Shown: positions 49,086 through 61,781, counted from the stretch's first letter. The stretch is 64,000 nt of DNA from Pseudorasbora parva (GCF_024679245.1 NC_090177.1:22498950-22562949), one strand, 5' to 3'. Notes: a model not told the origin generated them from the letters alone. Made by a program: numbers and translations.

Positions 49086-50277
49086 TACTTAGAAAAGATA
49101 TAGCAGAAGCACTTTTTGTCTTTTCTACTTTGTTCATGACTCATAAGGATTCCAGACCGTGATAAGTTGGAGATGGAGCTGGTAGGAAATGATGGAGAAG
49201 AAAACAGTGACTCATTTATGAGCATTTTGACTAATATAAATTCTGTAATCTGGCATCTGTATAAGTACATTACAAGAGCATTCGACACTTTTGCAGCGAG
49301 GGGCTTCCCATCAGACAGGAAGGTGGGGTGTTTGTTTCACATTTCTGCTTCTCATGCTGCTTCCGTCCGATTGCAGACAGACTGGGCGTAATTGGTGGAG
49401 GCCCTTTTCTGTATCTGTAGACTTTTTTTGTGGAACAGAGGTTTTTAAACTAGAGGCTGCAAGAGGATCCACTAGAGGTCTGTAGAAGATTTCAGAGAAA
49501 AATAAAATAAAATACCAGAAATCATAAGATTAATCAATTATTTATTCAGCTAACAAAAAGTTTGAAAACCCAGGTAACAATAAAAGCCTATAATTCAAGA
49601 CCTGTAACAAATTATGTATGCACAGCTTCGCATAAACGTTGCTTTGAGAACAAACACGCATCTATCAAAATTAGCCTGTGACAAATATTCCAGGCCCAGT
49701 GGGTTTGGCGGGTCACAATAAATGTGAAAGAGTCTAAAAGTTGCTTGGGAGTCACAGTAGAGAGGGTACTTGAACTCCACCGCAGCATTAATGCAGAAAA
49801 CAAAGAGCATTTGTATCACCGCAGAGCAGTACAACACTAGTTTCCCCTGAGCAGGCCCCCGAACACCGAGGTCCGCCAGGGACACAAGTGCATGGATAAA
49901 GGGGGAGAAGGAAGAGGAGGCTGAGGAATTTTAAAACATCTTTGTAAAACATTATCTGCACCCATTTATTTATACTAGCACCTACAATAAAAATACAACT
50001 GTGTGAAAAATAAATTAGTGTTAAACCACAACATATTTTTATGGGGTCTTTTGTGGCTTTTAGTCCATGTCAACTAGATTTGAGATCATCTATGCTAGCG
50101 TACATCTAAAAGTTTAAAACTAGCCTTTAGTGCATATATGCATTTAAAATTTGTAGTCTTTCTCTTCCAGGAAAACAGAGTCAAATTATTGATGAAATCA
50201 TCTTGCACTACACATATTTTTGTCCTAAATGCTCTACAGAATAAGAATGTCTTGCATCCAAACAGGTGCAAGACAAG
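49086..50277. other. Unique DNA, no gene recognised
   Basis: Open frames on both strands (up to 96 codons) have no domain signature or supporting splice sites. Confidence 0.4.
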
Positions 50278-50279
50278 TA

Positions 50280-50446
50280 CACTCTAAAAAAATCTGAGTA
50301 AAAAACAACCCAATGTTGGGTCAAATATGGACTAACCCAGCATTGTTTAACCCATCGATTGGGTTGTCTAAAACAAATATTTAACCCAACCACATGATTA
50401 AAACAACCCAACATTGGGTTAAAACAACCCAGCATTTTTTAGAGTG
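50280..50446. mobile_element. Palindromic TA-flanked MITE (AACCCAACATTGGG type)
   Basis: TA flanks CACTCTAAAAAAATCTGAGT on the left and GCATTTTTTAGAGTG on the right. The interior repeats AACCCAACATTGGGTT and its complement, so most of the 167 bases can fold. A common fish family. Confidence 0.85.
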
Positions 50447-50736
50447 TAGTATGTCTGAATTCATGGTATTCATAAAACAGTTGGTACCTGAAAGACTTAC
50501 TGCTTCTGGTGAAATTCTGAAGCGTGCATCTGTTAAACACTTTACTATCCCATAAAGCCACAGGACAGAAGTTGTGAATAGCAGCGAAGTGACGCAACTG
50601 ACGCTGGTACATGACAGTCACAATATGCTGGATGTAGTACGTACGAATTTAATTCATACCCATATTCATACTACATAGAAAAACATACTTTTTAAATGTC
50701 GCAAATAAGTTTCAAACGAAATATCTAAACCATCTA

Positions 50737-50956
50737 CACTGTAAAAATGTATGTTCAATAAGTTATGACAACATATGTTTTTACTTTGTTTTAACTCATC
50801 AAAATAAGTTAATAAATGTGAAACTTTTTTATAAGTTATAAAAGATGTAACTCAAGTCAGTTTAACATCATCTAAGTTGAAATAACTTAAACATCCAAGT
50901 CAATTGTACTAAAGAAAATCAGGCTGTGACTGTTTTTTTGTTTGTTTTTTACAGTG
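50737..50956. mobile_element. TA-flanked MITE (CACTGTAAAAA ends)
   Basis: TA (50735-50736) then CACTGTAAAAATG on the left; TTTTTTACAGTG then TA (50957-50958) on the right. The interior has AACTTAA/TTAAGTT-type inverted motifs and no coding capacity. Confidence 0.82.
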
Positions 50957-50958
50957 TA

Positions 50959-52884
50959 GAAGCTAGTAAGTAGCATTTGGGGAAAACAAGTTTAAATCCC
51001 ACTGATATGCCCCAAACTTTCTGTTTCAATTATTTGGGGTCTTAAAGTTTCACTTCAGAAAGAACTAAAAGCAATAGTAATAGTTCTCGCGCTAGCTGTC
51101 ACAAGAGATGACAACTCTCTGTAATTTATACAGACCATAGATCAATTACCCTTTCTGTGACACTGCTAACTCTCAAATGCTACTAGTGCTATATCTATGC
51201 GTTTCAGACCCTCCTCTGCCTGCAGTAGCCTTGACACTACTTAACTCTAGAGCTAAAGGTCATGGACCCCATTTGCATTTGTGAGAGCTTCTGAGACTAT
51301 TCTACATTAAGTGCCCTCTACATTAGATTTCCTTTGCATTTAACACTTTTCAGACTTTCCTCTTTATGTAAATCAGCTCATTTTCTGAGTTAAATGGAGC
51401 CATGAAGTCATGTGGCTTGGCTATTCTCCATTCAGCTATGTTCAAGAGGCACCGACTTGGCAAACAAATCTATTCCATTGTGTAATCGTGACCAAACAAT
51501 CTTCTTAAATCCTCTTAAACTCAAACAAGCCTTGAGAATAAGCAGGTTACATAAAAACATCAAAAAAGCTATTTCAAACACTACCGCTCACACAAAATAT
51601 CAGACTAGTGCTGTACCAATACAATCGATCAGTCGACTGACAGACAGACAGACAGACAGATTGCAGTCCACAGGGGGTACTGACTAAATGACCGGGATGA
51701 AAATTCAAAAGGTTCTCTTTCATTCAAAGCACATGCACCCACAACAGTGCAATTTCACACTATACAGCTCTAATTCCCAATCATTTTCAGACTGTCTTGT
51801 TTCATTTAATGTGAGTGGTCAGATTAAACACTCTAAGAGCGTCCGCACAGCGCCACCAAGAGAAAACCTCTGCCTTTAATCATGCGGTTTAAATAAGTGA
51901 GAAGTTTTATCCTCATAGATCTGTGCATTTGGGCACAAATTATAACTTTGTGACAAGTTGCCCACTCACTGGCAGCATACAAATTGAAGTGATCGATTTG
52001 GTGAAGCTACAAACAAATTCGATTTACTCTAAGATATAAATCGGCTCGAGACACCCGGCTCATTATAAGCCCTCCAGTTAAAACCTCACCACATCGCAGC
52101 CATTGCCTGGAGCAGAGAAACAGCGGGGTTATCGGCAGCTTTATGAGGTGGAATTCTACAGCCTACCCCTCTTTGAGTGATGATGGGTATCCCACCCACA
52201 GACACATTTCCCAGGATCCTCCTCACTCCCTCTTGTACGTTAAAGACGGAGACATTGAGGCACTATACAGCAAATGTTTTCAAACTGGGGTCTATATATA
52301 AAACACTAAACAATTCAAACGAAATATCCCTTGTTCTGTTTTCACTAGGGTACGCTAGCATTAAACCATCTTAAATGAAGGTGGCTACAATGACACAATT
52401 TTTCTGGTCCTCCTTCTCCTGGCAGGATTTTATTACTCTAATCATTTTTCATGCGCTGGCTAACAAGGGTGAATCCACTTGTGAGAGAGAGCAGCTCCAT
52501 GCCTCCAACCAAATAGACTAATTTAATGGCACTAAAACCCCCGCTATTAAAGCAAACTGCTTTTAATCTTCCCAATCAAATGGCACATAAATTTTTCAGC
52601 TCCGCTCTGGTGTCCTAGCAGCCGCGGGGGCATGACCTTGCATTAGCATGAATCAGCACGACCCCTGGCAATACACAAACACACCCACAAATGCCACAGC
52701 CTGAGGATGACTGGCTTATTGGGGCTCTTAACTAGATTGAGCTTTTAGGATGTTAATGTAGTTCTCATTGCACGTACGAACAAGTCGTTAGTTAAGCCAC
52801 ATTTCTGTTTGACAATACTTGTGGAGCAATAACACTTTCACCTATGGAGGAATTTCTAGTCTGATTCACACTGTTCACTCAGCA
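50959..52884. other. Mostly unique DNA, no gene recognised
   Basis: A short CAGA run lies near 51638-51660. 52430-52700 is balanced unique sequence with many TAAT cores and no repeat signature. No exon was found. Confidence 0.4.
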
Positions 52885-52892
52885 GATTTTAT

Positions 52893-53964
52893 TAGGGATG
52901 CACGAAATTATCGGCACAACATCGGAATCGGCCGATAAACGCTTAAAATATAAAAATCGGCATCGGTCGATATGAAAACATTATGCCGATATGCCTTGCC
53001 GATATGATAACGTGTTGATATGCGCCTGCAATAACTCACGTGTGCAAGGAGTGCTACAGCGATAAGACCATGTCAGCACTGCAGTCATTCTTCAAGTGAA
53101 AACAAGACAATACATTGCATGTACAGTGATTTATATTGGCTGTTTTTAAATGTTGCCTTGAATATCTGAATGCACGTACAGAAGGACGTGACCGTCAGCA
53201 GCAGATTTGCCACGTTTTCACAACAAAACTAGCCCAAAACAAGCCCAATCGCGTCTCCCCACTCTCTAGCACGTGCGGCAGCCTCCACAGCAGCAGAAGC
53301 TCCTCCAGGTCCTAGTGCCCTCCCGCTAGACCGCTATATATTTATACATGTAGTGGGTGCACTGTTGTTACACTAATACAATGAAAAGTAGAATACACAA
53401 ATAAATTGAAGTTACTTCTTGTTCTGAATAAACAAATCAGTAATGATGTCATAAATCACAAGCATGACACTTGTAAATTAAATACTTTTATATACAGTGT
53501 ATTAATCTGTAATACAATTTTACGAAATGGATGATGAAAAATAATCCAAGGAGCTCTACAATAATTGTAGAATTAAAAGACAGCATCAATGGATGTCATG
53601 CCACCCCCACTTCATGTGCACAAACGTTAAATCCAAAAATACAATATTTAGGTTACAGCTGCATCTGGGGTGAAAAATTACTTGATTACTTTATTATTGT
53701 TATTTTCAGAGCTTTTAATATACTCTTATCATAAAAAGAACTTTATTAACATTTATTTATCTTCAACAAGAATCCTTTTAGTAAGGATACCTCAGAAATC
53801 TGAAACCAGAATGAAAAAAAAATAGTTTTTGCTCAAAATGGTGTTGTTTCCAAACAAAGGGAAAAAATAAACATATATCGGCATCGGTATCGGCATCGGC
53901 CTAAATGAGCTGAAAAATATCGGCATATCGGATATCGGCAAAAATCCAATATCGTGCATCCCTA
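52893..53964. mobile_element. hAT element, 1.07 kb, exact 8-bp duplication
   Basis: GATTTTAT at 52885-52892 and 53965-53972 flank TAGGGATGCACGAAATTATC and AATATCGTGCATCCCTA. Sub-terminal ATCGGCATCGG-type repeats occur at both ends. No transposase domain is visible. A CCACG-TTTTCACAACAAAACTAGCCCAA stretch near 53210 resembles the element at 19812. Confidence 0.88.
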
Positions 53965-53984
53965 GATTTTATTGTTTGCACTAG

Positions 53985-54133
53985 TGAACAGTATGATATT
54001 ATTTTCAAATGTATTTATTTCTGTGATAGCAATGCAGAATTTTTACTCCAGTAAAAGCCATTACTTCCATTTTCAGTGTCACATGATCCTTCGGGAATCC
54101 TTCTAATATGTTTTTTTTTGTGCTCAAGAATTA
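53985..54133. repeat. Fragment of a dispersed cyprinid repeat
   Basis: TTTATTTCTGTGATAGCAAT and TTTTCAGTGTCACATGATCC, followed by AATCCTTCTAATATG, match the interior also seen at 63190-63310. Confidence 0.6.
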
Positions 54134-54480
54134 TTTCTAATCAGGGCTTGACATTAACTTTTTTTTGCTCAGAAGGCAGCCACTGTGGCTAGTGGTTTTC
54201 CAAAGTGTAATCACTCAGCATTTTCACTGGCCACAATTTTGACATTGATACCATGGTGAAAACTGCCATATATACATTTTTAGTATCTTTTTTAGTATAA
54301 TTTTGCAGCAGGTATAGTAGTCCGCTGTCACTTTAAAACCTGTTGCATGGATCCATTATACTGTTACACATGTCTTTTCTTTCTGAACTATTTACATTCA
54401 ATTAAAAAATAACTGACTGTGTTTATGTAAATACTCGCGAAGACATTTTTAGATCATTTTGTGAGTATTTGATTGTTTAA

Positions 54481-55226
54481 AGGCTCACTGAAATCAAAAT
54501 TTTAGTTTTTTAGCTTTTAGAATGACTATGTTAGCCTAAAGTTATGAATAAGCTGGTGTGTTCCAAAACGATGATAACATTTGCATTTAGGAGATATAAG
54601 CATTCAAAACTTAGAGTCTCTCACTTCCGCTAAAACGAATCACAGATTTTGATGACATCATCATAGACTTCACCTTCTCATCAAATCTTCTGTCCAATTA
54701 AATGCTCTCTGAAATCTAAAGCCCGCCCCCTACACTGCTGATCTGAAGCATCAGCTGGAATCGGTCAGTTGTTCACACATTTACTAATTTTTATATGGTG
54801 AAAGGCATATAGCACACTATATATGTGATAGGAAACTAATCAGTATCATTATGCTTTCAGTTGAGGCAAATGAATTCACGCACTGCAGCAGCGCGCGCAC
54901 ACACACCAACAGCTCTGGTCTAAAGTTAGAGTACAGACACGAGAGCGCAGCACGGATCATATGCGCGAGTCAGCACGGACAACAAAACATATTGGACCCA
55001 ATTGAATTCTGCAAAGCATGCTGCATTTCAAAGCGATATGACTTCATTTATGATGATAAACGGTTAAAGGAAACTGGCTTTACCAAAGAGAAAGACTGTG
55101 TATTAACAAAATGTTATTGGCTGTTTCAAAAAAGGGGAGGAGCTGCTAACAGCTGGAGCCTTTTCAGGGGTAATTACGTCAACTAATTAAATAATGCTGC
55201 ACATTTCAAGGCACTTCAGTGGGCCT
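54481..55226. mobile_element. TTAA element (AGGCTCACTGAA family), nested
   Basis: TTAA at 54477-54480 and 55227-55230 flank AGGCTCACTGAAATCA and CACTTCAGTGGGCCT. It is 746 bases long. The 111-codon open frame inside (54851-55186) has no transposase motif. Confidence 0.82.
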
Positions 55227-55308
55227 TTAAGCGCAATAAGCAGTGAAAAGATTTAAAGAGTTATTTCAGTGATTAGCATATTGCTTTTTATCATTAGAAA
55301 CCCTGGAG

Positions 55309-55612
55309 TATATTCAAACTTTGGGGGTGTTTTTCTGCACATGAGACAGGGCGACCGGGCCATGTATTGCAAGATTTTGGGGAACAACCTCCTTCCCTCA
55401 GTTAGAGCATTGAAGATGGGTCGAGGCTGGGTCTTCCAACATGACAATGACCCGAAGCGCACAGCCAGGATAACCAAGGAGTGGCTCTGTAAGAAGCATA
55501 TCAAGGTTCTGGCATGGCCTAGCCAGTCTCCAGACCTAAACTCAATAGAGAATCTTTGGAGGGATCTCAAACTCTGTGTTTCTCAGCGACAGCCCAGAAA
55601 CCTGACTATTTA
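55309..55612 (+). pseudogene. Tc1-like transposase C-terminal fragment
   Basis: One frame reads [20 protein letters not shown], then [16 protein letters not shown], then [20 protein letters not shown]. The second catalytic Asp (GAC 55443-55445) and the Glu (GAG 55548-55550) are 34 residues apart, which is the DD34E spacing of Tc1. The DNA-binding half and first Asp are missing, so it is a truncated remnant from a different Tc1 lineage than 6374-7480. Confidence 0.93.
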
Positions 55613-55891
55613 CAGCTGTATCGTACAAATTTTTTTTTTTTTTTTAAATCATACATTGTGATTTCTGGATTTTTTTGATTATGTCTCTCACAGTGGACAT
55701 GCACTTACTATATTTCTTTTTTGATTAATTTTTTGACTCGTTTATTATTTCAGATGCCTTTTTAAAATATTACAATTAAAAAAATTATATTTTATACATA
55801 ACATTCTATCTGCCAAAGTGGCTAGTAGTGACTGTTACATGCCACTTCTGAAATAATTTGCTGGGTGTTAATGTCAAGCCCTGTTTCTAAC

Positions 55892-57437
55892 TATAAATAT
55901 ATATGCATGTTTAATTGCATTCTTTAAAGTAATAAACCATGCTGAAAGTGTCAATCAATGTTAATAGTTAATAATTACCAAAAAATTAAATATTAATTAA
56001 AAACATATCTATTCAATCTCCAGCAGATCTCAATCATACAGGTTGTACATAAGCACAAGGTCAGGTATAGATGATTAAACTACCTCGCTATTCATCAGAG
56101 CTCATTAGAGCAGAGGTCTCCTCCTGTCTCTCCCTCATCTGCTCACAGATGAAGCAGCCCCTTGAAAAGGTTGTAATTAATCTTTATTGTCTTGTATATG
56201 AAATAAAATTAATGAAGTATGCACTTTATTTATTTTCTGCAAAAGAAAACAGTGTAAAATGTCATTCAGCTTAATGGGGGGAAGCCACCTTTACCCACAA
56301 ATACAGCAGAATTAATTGGGGAATCAGACTCGTCCATCCCCTCTCAAGATGGTGGATCATCTGCATTGCTATAGGAAGTGAGTATGACGAGAACACATGA
56401 TGTAATGCACAACACTACAGATGGTGTTACCCAGCAGACCATCAGAGGCACTGCAGGGCTGAAGACAAGTTATTATACGGAGGTGCACCTATAAGCACTC
56501 AGCATCTCGTCTGATAGAGGTCACCTCAGAAGCAATCGCTCTAAGTGTTCTCGCTGGGAATAGGGAAGCTGATTAAACATGGGCTTTAGCTTCAGTCACT
56601 GGACAGAAGACAGAAAACCAATCAAGCCGAAACAGCTCAAGCCTCCGTTTTCATTCTTGGGCTTCTGCCCTGTCAGAGATCTTCTCTTCCTTCAAAGTAT
56701 CCCCTACATTTTATTTATATAATCCAAAGTAAGACCCTCGGCCTGCTGACATATCAAAGGGTCATTAAAAGTAATGCAGTTTCAGCATAGCATTTACCTA
56801 ATGAAAGCAGCGATTCATGGAGCACTTCCCAAGATGCACTACTCTTTCTGTGTGTCTCCCCTCTGAGGTCAGCATTACTGCTTAGAAGTTCAAAAAGTAG
56901 CGGATAATGGAGGTGGGATGTTAAATCCAGTCTTTTTGGCACCTGCACTGCATACAAACTCTTTTTCTCTTGCTTTCCCTCTTTGCTTCTGACTTTGTCA
57001 ATTCAGCTTTGATTAAGTGGAGGATCTGAGTTGTCTGAAAGCAGTGGCAGCTTTACAAGGACATAATAGAGCAGCTTTTTAGCGAGCAGCAAAGTGCCAT
57101 TTGATGTACCTTGGAAAAAGAAAAGTCGGCAAGTGACTCATATGCCCATCTAAAGGCTAAATACAGTATAAATGACAGCATTAGACATTAATACTAGAGT
57201 AGCGAAGGAGTAAACATCCTGTGAAATGGCAAACTTAGTGATTGGACTAAAAGTAATGACCATAGAGGAGCTGTCGCTCTTGTAAGTAGGTAATCACACA
57301 GATTCCAACCCACCTAAAGCTTGGTGACAACATGCAAATCATGTTTGAAAGACTGAAGGCAGTACTTTTTTCTGAATAGAAAGACTGATAATTTCCCCGA
57401 TTAAAAAAAATCAAAGATATGAAATGCTAAACCATTA
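55892..57437. other. Unique DNA, no gene recognised
   Basis: No transposon ends, microsatellites or exons were recognised in this stretch. Confidence 0.4.
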
Positions 57438-57685
57438 CACACACTCTTTAAAAAAAAGGTTCTTAGTGGTTCTTTGGTAGGGTGTATGGTTCCATGAAGA
57501 ACCTTTAATATCCTTTCCATTGCCCAAAAGGGTTCTTTAGACTATAAAATGGTTAGAAAAAAAGGATTCTTTAAAGAACCTTTCACAAATCGGTTCTTTG
57601 GGGAACCAAAAATGGTTCTTCTATGGCATCACTGTGTGAAAATCCATTTTTGTTAATTCCGGGCCCCTTTATTTTTAAGGGTGTA
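57438..57685. mobile_element. Palindromic MITE (AAAGGTTCTT type)
   Basis: ACACACTCTTTAAAAAAAAG on the left mirrors CCCTTTATTTTTAAGGGTGT on the right. The interior repeats GGTTCTT and AAGAACC in both orientations (for example TTTAAAGAACCTTTCAC). A common cyprinid family. Confidence 0.8.
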
Positions 57686-59051
57686 TAGAGTGAGCGTGTT
57701 ATTCAGGCGTCTAAATACTTTACACCTCAGTTTACTTGCTTAAAATTAGATAAAAATAATATTTACAGTATTAATGCATTATGTTTTTTTTTTTAAAGTA
57801 AACATTCCTGGATATTTTAAACAATACAACTGTATTGGCATAGAATATTTAAAAAAACTTTGTGTGATTTTTGTGATCAAAGTGTGGAAAATTGGAAAAA
57901 AAACTTTGCGATTGTGTATTTTATATTTAGGATAGGCCTACCACCTTTCCAACCATATTATGTATTATTTTAGCTGCCCAATATTCATGCATGACACAAA
58001 GGACAAACAAAAGGCATATAACTTGGTCTCTTACTAAATTCTGATTTCTGATTCGGATATTTTAACCTTTAAAACAACCTATGAACATTTTTTTTCCAGA
58101 CTTGTGGGATATTGAGTGCAGTGCACAGCCTTATTATCCAGTCTTCACAAATCAAAAATAATAATAATAATAATAAAGTCTGATGATAAAGACATCAGTC
58201 AGCTGTGTCAGCACCGAAGTGAGCTCTCTTTCACAGTATACTGCGCTTTTAATTACTCTTTTTAGCACTCAAGCATATTATACGTTTTATTATGTCCTTC
58301 ATCCATGTCCCTCAATCGCTTCGTTTAGTCCTTGGAACGGCAGGTTTCACACACTCATGGTGACATCAATAATGATTTACAATCTTAACTGAATTAGGGA
58401 TAATTGAATTCAATAATTCGAAAGTTTTTTTGTGAGACCTTTTAAGTTTTGCGATCATTTTGCGGTCAATTGGCGAATTAATCAGGACCGCAAAATTGGT
58501 GAATTATGCTGTTATTTTGCGTTGTATTCAGTGATCATGGAATCGCAAAAAGCTGGAGAAAAGGAAAAATGGTATTGCCATGTTATGTAAGTAAGTAAAT
58601 AAGTAAATAAATAATTTCATTATTTTTAGTGATTGCACGGGCAAGTCAAAAACATTACCTCGACTACTTAGCTTTCAGAAACTAGTAACATTGGCAGAAA
58701 AATTGGATCTAACTCTTGCCTTTTTACCTCAGTGGAGTTTAATAGAGTTATTTCAGTTTTAGAGCTGTTTGCTGAGCTGGCCGCGTTTCTGAAGCATGAG
58801 TGGAAAACACTGGGTTTCGATTTTACAGGTTGTGCAAACAGATATCTCCCTATCCACTGTTAATCATATTAGCTCCTTAATGATGTCTAAATTAAATTTC
58901 AACACAAGCATGAAATTAACATGTTCACTGGGGCAGAAAACAGACGTTGCACAGTCTTGTATATCATTATCTTAGTGGAATCAGCACCAGACTAAACTTC
59001 CATTTGTTCCTATATGACTCAGATGATTCATACGTGCATGCATGCGTGTGT

Positions 59052-59133
<82 letters not shown>

Positions 59134-59786
59134 TTGTGTGTTTGTGTTTTCAGTCTACACACAATAATGAGGACGTCTAGCTTAAGTTTCATCAACAATG
59201 TTATAAGTGATGGAAACATTCACCCTTCGTGAACCTACTGGAAGACCATGATTCAGGCATTAGTCTAGTTAGAGTTCATCGAGTTCGGAGGGCCACATTC
59301 TGTATTAACTTCTGCAGTGAAGCATTAAGACTGAGACAACTAAATGTTTTTTTTGGCCCATGTGAGGCCTTGTGCTCATCTGTCCATTCAAGGGAACATA
59401 TTTCTTGACAATCAGAGATTTGTTTTTGCTCATCTGTAAACCAGTTCAGAGGGCAGAACATCAAGGAACTTGGGAGTAATCAAATGTACCCGTAAGAGAC
59501 TAGCAATCCAATTATTTCTCTTCATTTGTTTTCAAAGTGAACGTAGACATACTATCTCCCTTGGATGTCACCGCTGAGAAATGTTTCACCCTTCTAGCAC
59601 AAATGCACTTCCATTTATGGAAACAAAGTACTTGTGGACACAAACAAATGGGACATCTGCAAGAAGTCCAAACAATGACCATTTAAAAAGCTCTGGGCTT
59701 CAGTGTCACAGACAGGACCATAAATAAACACAATGCAAAGTATCTAAAGGACAAAAATCTTAAAACAACACACTTATAATGACACC
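57686..59786. other. Mostly unique DNA, no gene recognised
   Basis: 57720-58060 is AT-rich. A (AAT)n stretch of about 20 bases lies near 58158-58177. The GT tract is listed separately. Confidence 0.4.
59045..59132. repeat. (GT)n microsatellite
   Basis: About 43 units with one TATG interruption. Confidence 0.98.
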
Positions 59787-59790
59787 TTAA

Positions 59791-60950
59791 ACGGGGGGTG
59801 AAATGCTGTTTCATGCATACTAAGCTTTTTACACTGTTAAAGACTTGGATTTCCATCCTAAACATGGACAAAGTTTCAAAAACAAAGTTGGACGTTTGAT
59901 GGAGTATGTCTGTACCAAAAATAAATTTCGGGAAGTTTTTTTTTCGAGTATGGGTCTGTGTGACGTCAGATATGGCGGAACGTCCTTGTACGGGCCGCGT
60001 ACGGGGTCTTCTCCTGGAAGGGCGCGCACGCACGACTAGAGCGAGAGGGCAAAAACGCTTTAGGGAAGCAGGCTTCGCTACGGTCACAGGACTTATCGAA
60101 ATCAACAATGTCACCAAAAAAATTTGTTTTTGGTTGTCAGGGCAAGACAACCCTGTACAGCTTCCAAAAGAACCCAGCATTTATGGGACAGTGGATGGGG
60201 TTTGTTTTCTGGAGCAGAAAAGGAGTTCTGAAAAGATTTTTGTTTGTTCCCTGCATTTCTGCGACAATGGTTTATAAACAAGGTAACTTACAGTTCAACT
60301 CCGGATTTGTAGTCCAAATGCTGAAAGATGGAGCGGTTCCAGCGACTGATGTTCATGGTTTTATGTTGGAAGCAGGCAGTGAGTAAAACTGCTTAAAATG
60401 CCTTTGTTTTGTTAGCTATCGACTCGTTCATTAAAATGCGCTACTATTCCATTGTTTTTCTATGTAAACACGCACTCTTCTGACGTGTAAAATCGTTCCG
60501 CTTGCCACTGCTAACATTAAAACGTATACAATAGTCCTCCATAAACCAAATGATGTTCTCATAAAGTAAACCACAAGTAAACACACACATATGTTGTAAA
60601 ACTTGCGAGCATGACAAGCCGCTAAGCATTTACAAGTTACATAAATACCATTGAGACGTCCTGCTGTAGTCGTCGTTGCTCGTTGATCGCAATGGTTTAT
60701 TTAGTATAACGTTTTTCCCCTCCACGTTTAAGGACATCAAAGCTTTCAGACACTCTCAACAGAATAGCTGTGCACTCGTCATTCTTTAGCTCCACCCACA
60801 CGATACGCCTCCATCCGCTCTGTTTGTTTCGGAAAGACTCGGTACAGCCTATCTTTCTTTTATAAATATAAATAAAACTTTTAATAAAAGACTTTTCGGA
60901 GATATGAAGGATGCAATACTACTCTAGGTACTCAAGATTGACATGAGATT
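59791..60950 (+). mobile_element. Kolobok-type TTAA element remnant with THAP sequence
   Basis: TTAA (59787-59790) then ACGGGGGGTGAAATGCTGTT at the left. At 60860-60950, TTAATAAAAGACTTTTCGGA, GGATGCAATACTACTCTAGG and ACTCAAGATTGACATGAG follow the right part of a cyprinid element that I recall ending in GCATTTCACCCCCC. That terminal part was not found, so the right border is approximate. It encodes the THAP remnant at 60108-60386. Confidence 0.6.
60108..60386 (+). pseudogene. THAP zinc-finger remnant of a Kolobok-like protein
   Basis: Reads MSPKKFVFGCQGKTTLYSFQ and then KNPAFMGQW, later LQFNSGFVVQMLKDGAVPAT, in the order of a THAP domain (C2CH). The first zinc Cys is Phe (KFVFGC where KCVFGC is expected). 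The CxxH pair appears only in another frame (CSLHF, Cys codon 60245-60247, His codon 60254-60256), so at least two frameshifts are present. No transposase catalytic part was seen. Confidence 0.75.
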
Positions 60951-60960
60951 GAATGAAACT

Positions 60961-61400
60961 TTTAACATCCTAAACAAAGTCCAATTTGTTTCTCCCCCAT
61001 GTAAAAATGCCCAACTTTACAGCAGAAAAAAAGTTTACAGCCTACACAAAGAGATTTTGGTCTATATAGCTAATTTTGCCTTTCATGACAACTGTGAGGG
61101 GTTGAATATTTTCAACTGTGAGGGGTTGATTATAACTCATCTGTTTAAATTATATTAAGCCTTACCTTTCTGCATAATTAAGGGTCGGGCCACTTAAGTG
61201 ACAGGTGGATTAGCACTATAGTCGAGCTAGGTTTCAGCAACCAAGCACCCCACCCACGTCCCGCATCTTTGTCCATTTTCAGTTATCTCGAAGTGACGCA
61301 TTGCCAAGATGGCGACGGCCGTCTTTAGGTTTCAAAACTGCTCTTCAGAAAACTATGGGTGACATCACAGACACCATGTTTACACTCTATGGTTCAAGCG
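60961..61400. repeat. Dispersed cyprinid repeat (uncertain class)
   Basis: ATGTAAAAATGCCCAACTTT, ATGACAACTGTGAGGGG (twice, 61086 and 61115), GGTTTCAGCAACCAAGCACC and CAAGATGGCGACGGCCGTC occur in the order of a repeat I recall from carp-like genomes. No ends or target duplications were identified. Confidence 0.45.
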
Positions 61401-61781
61401 CGAAAGATAATCATTGTGGCACAGGCGTGCTGTCTGAAGTGACTTTTTGTATGCTCGTTTTGGGTGTTTGTTCAGAGAGCCACTCAATGTGGTGCAAGTG
61501 CTGACTGACACACAGCGCAAGCATGTGAACAGAAAGCCGTGTCTCTCAGTATGCGATTGCAAATTCAGTTCTCTTTCACGTCTTATTGCCCTTGAATGGT
61601 CAAAAACACACAATTATGTCAAAATGCCTATCATGTGGAGTATTCATGTAACCATGTCTGGATTGTGAATTGTGAATCGCTGCCTTGTGAAAAATCCATA
61701 GAATGAGTAGTTCTGACATATACCACACCGGGGAGCCATGCTAGCCTAGCCAGCCATAGGGCCGACATGTTCTGGCTCAAC

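Larger units (their letters stand above)
54142..55883. mobile_element. hAT element carrying two nested insertions
   Basis: CAGGGCTTGACATTAAC at the left is exactly inverted at the right (GTTAATGTCAAGCCCTG). The flanks TTTCTAAT (54134-54141) and TTTCTAAC (55884-55891) form an 8-bp duplication with one mismatch. Inside are a complete TTAA element (54481-55226) and a Tc1 transposase piece (55309-55612). The remaining sequence, TGGCTAGTGG and AAGTGGCTAGTAGTGAC, is the hAT body. Confidence 0.85.

Noticed and set aside
54851..55186. 111-codon open frame as a gene
   Set aside because: It is wholly inside a TTAA element with clear ends and has no transposase or other domain.
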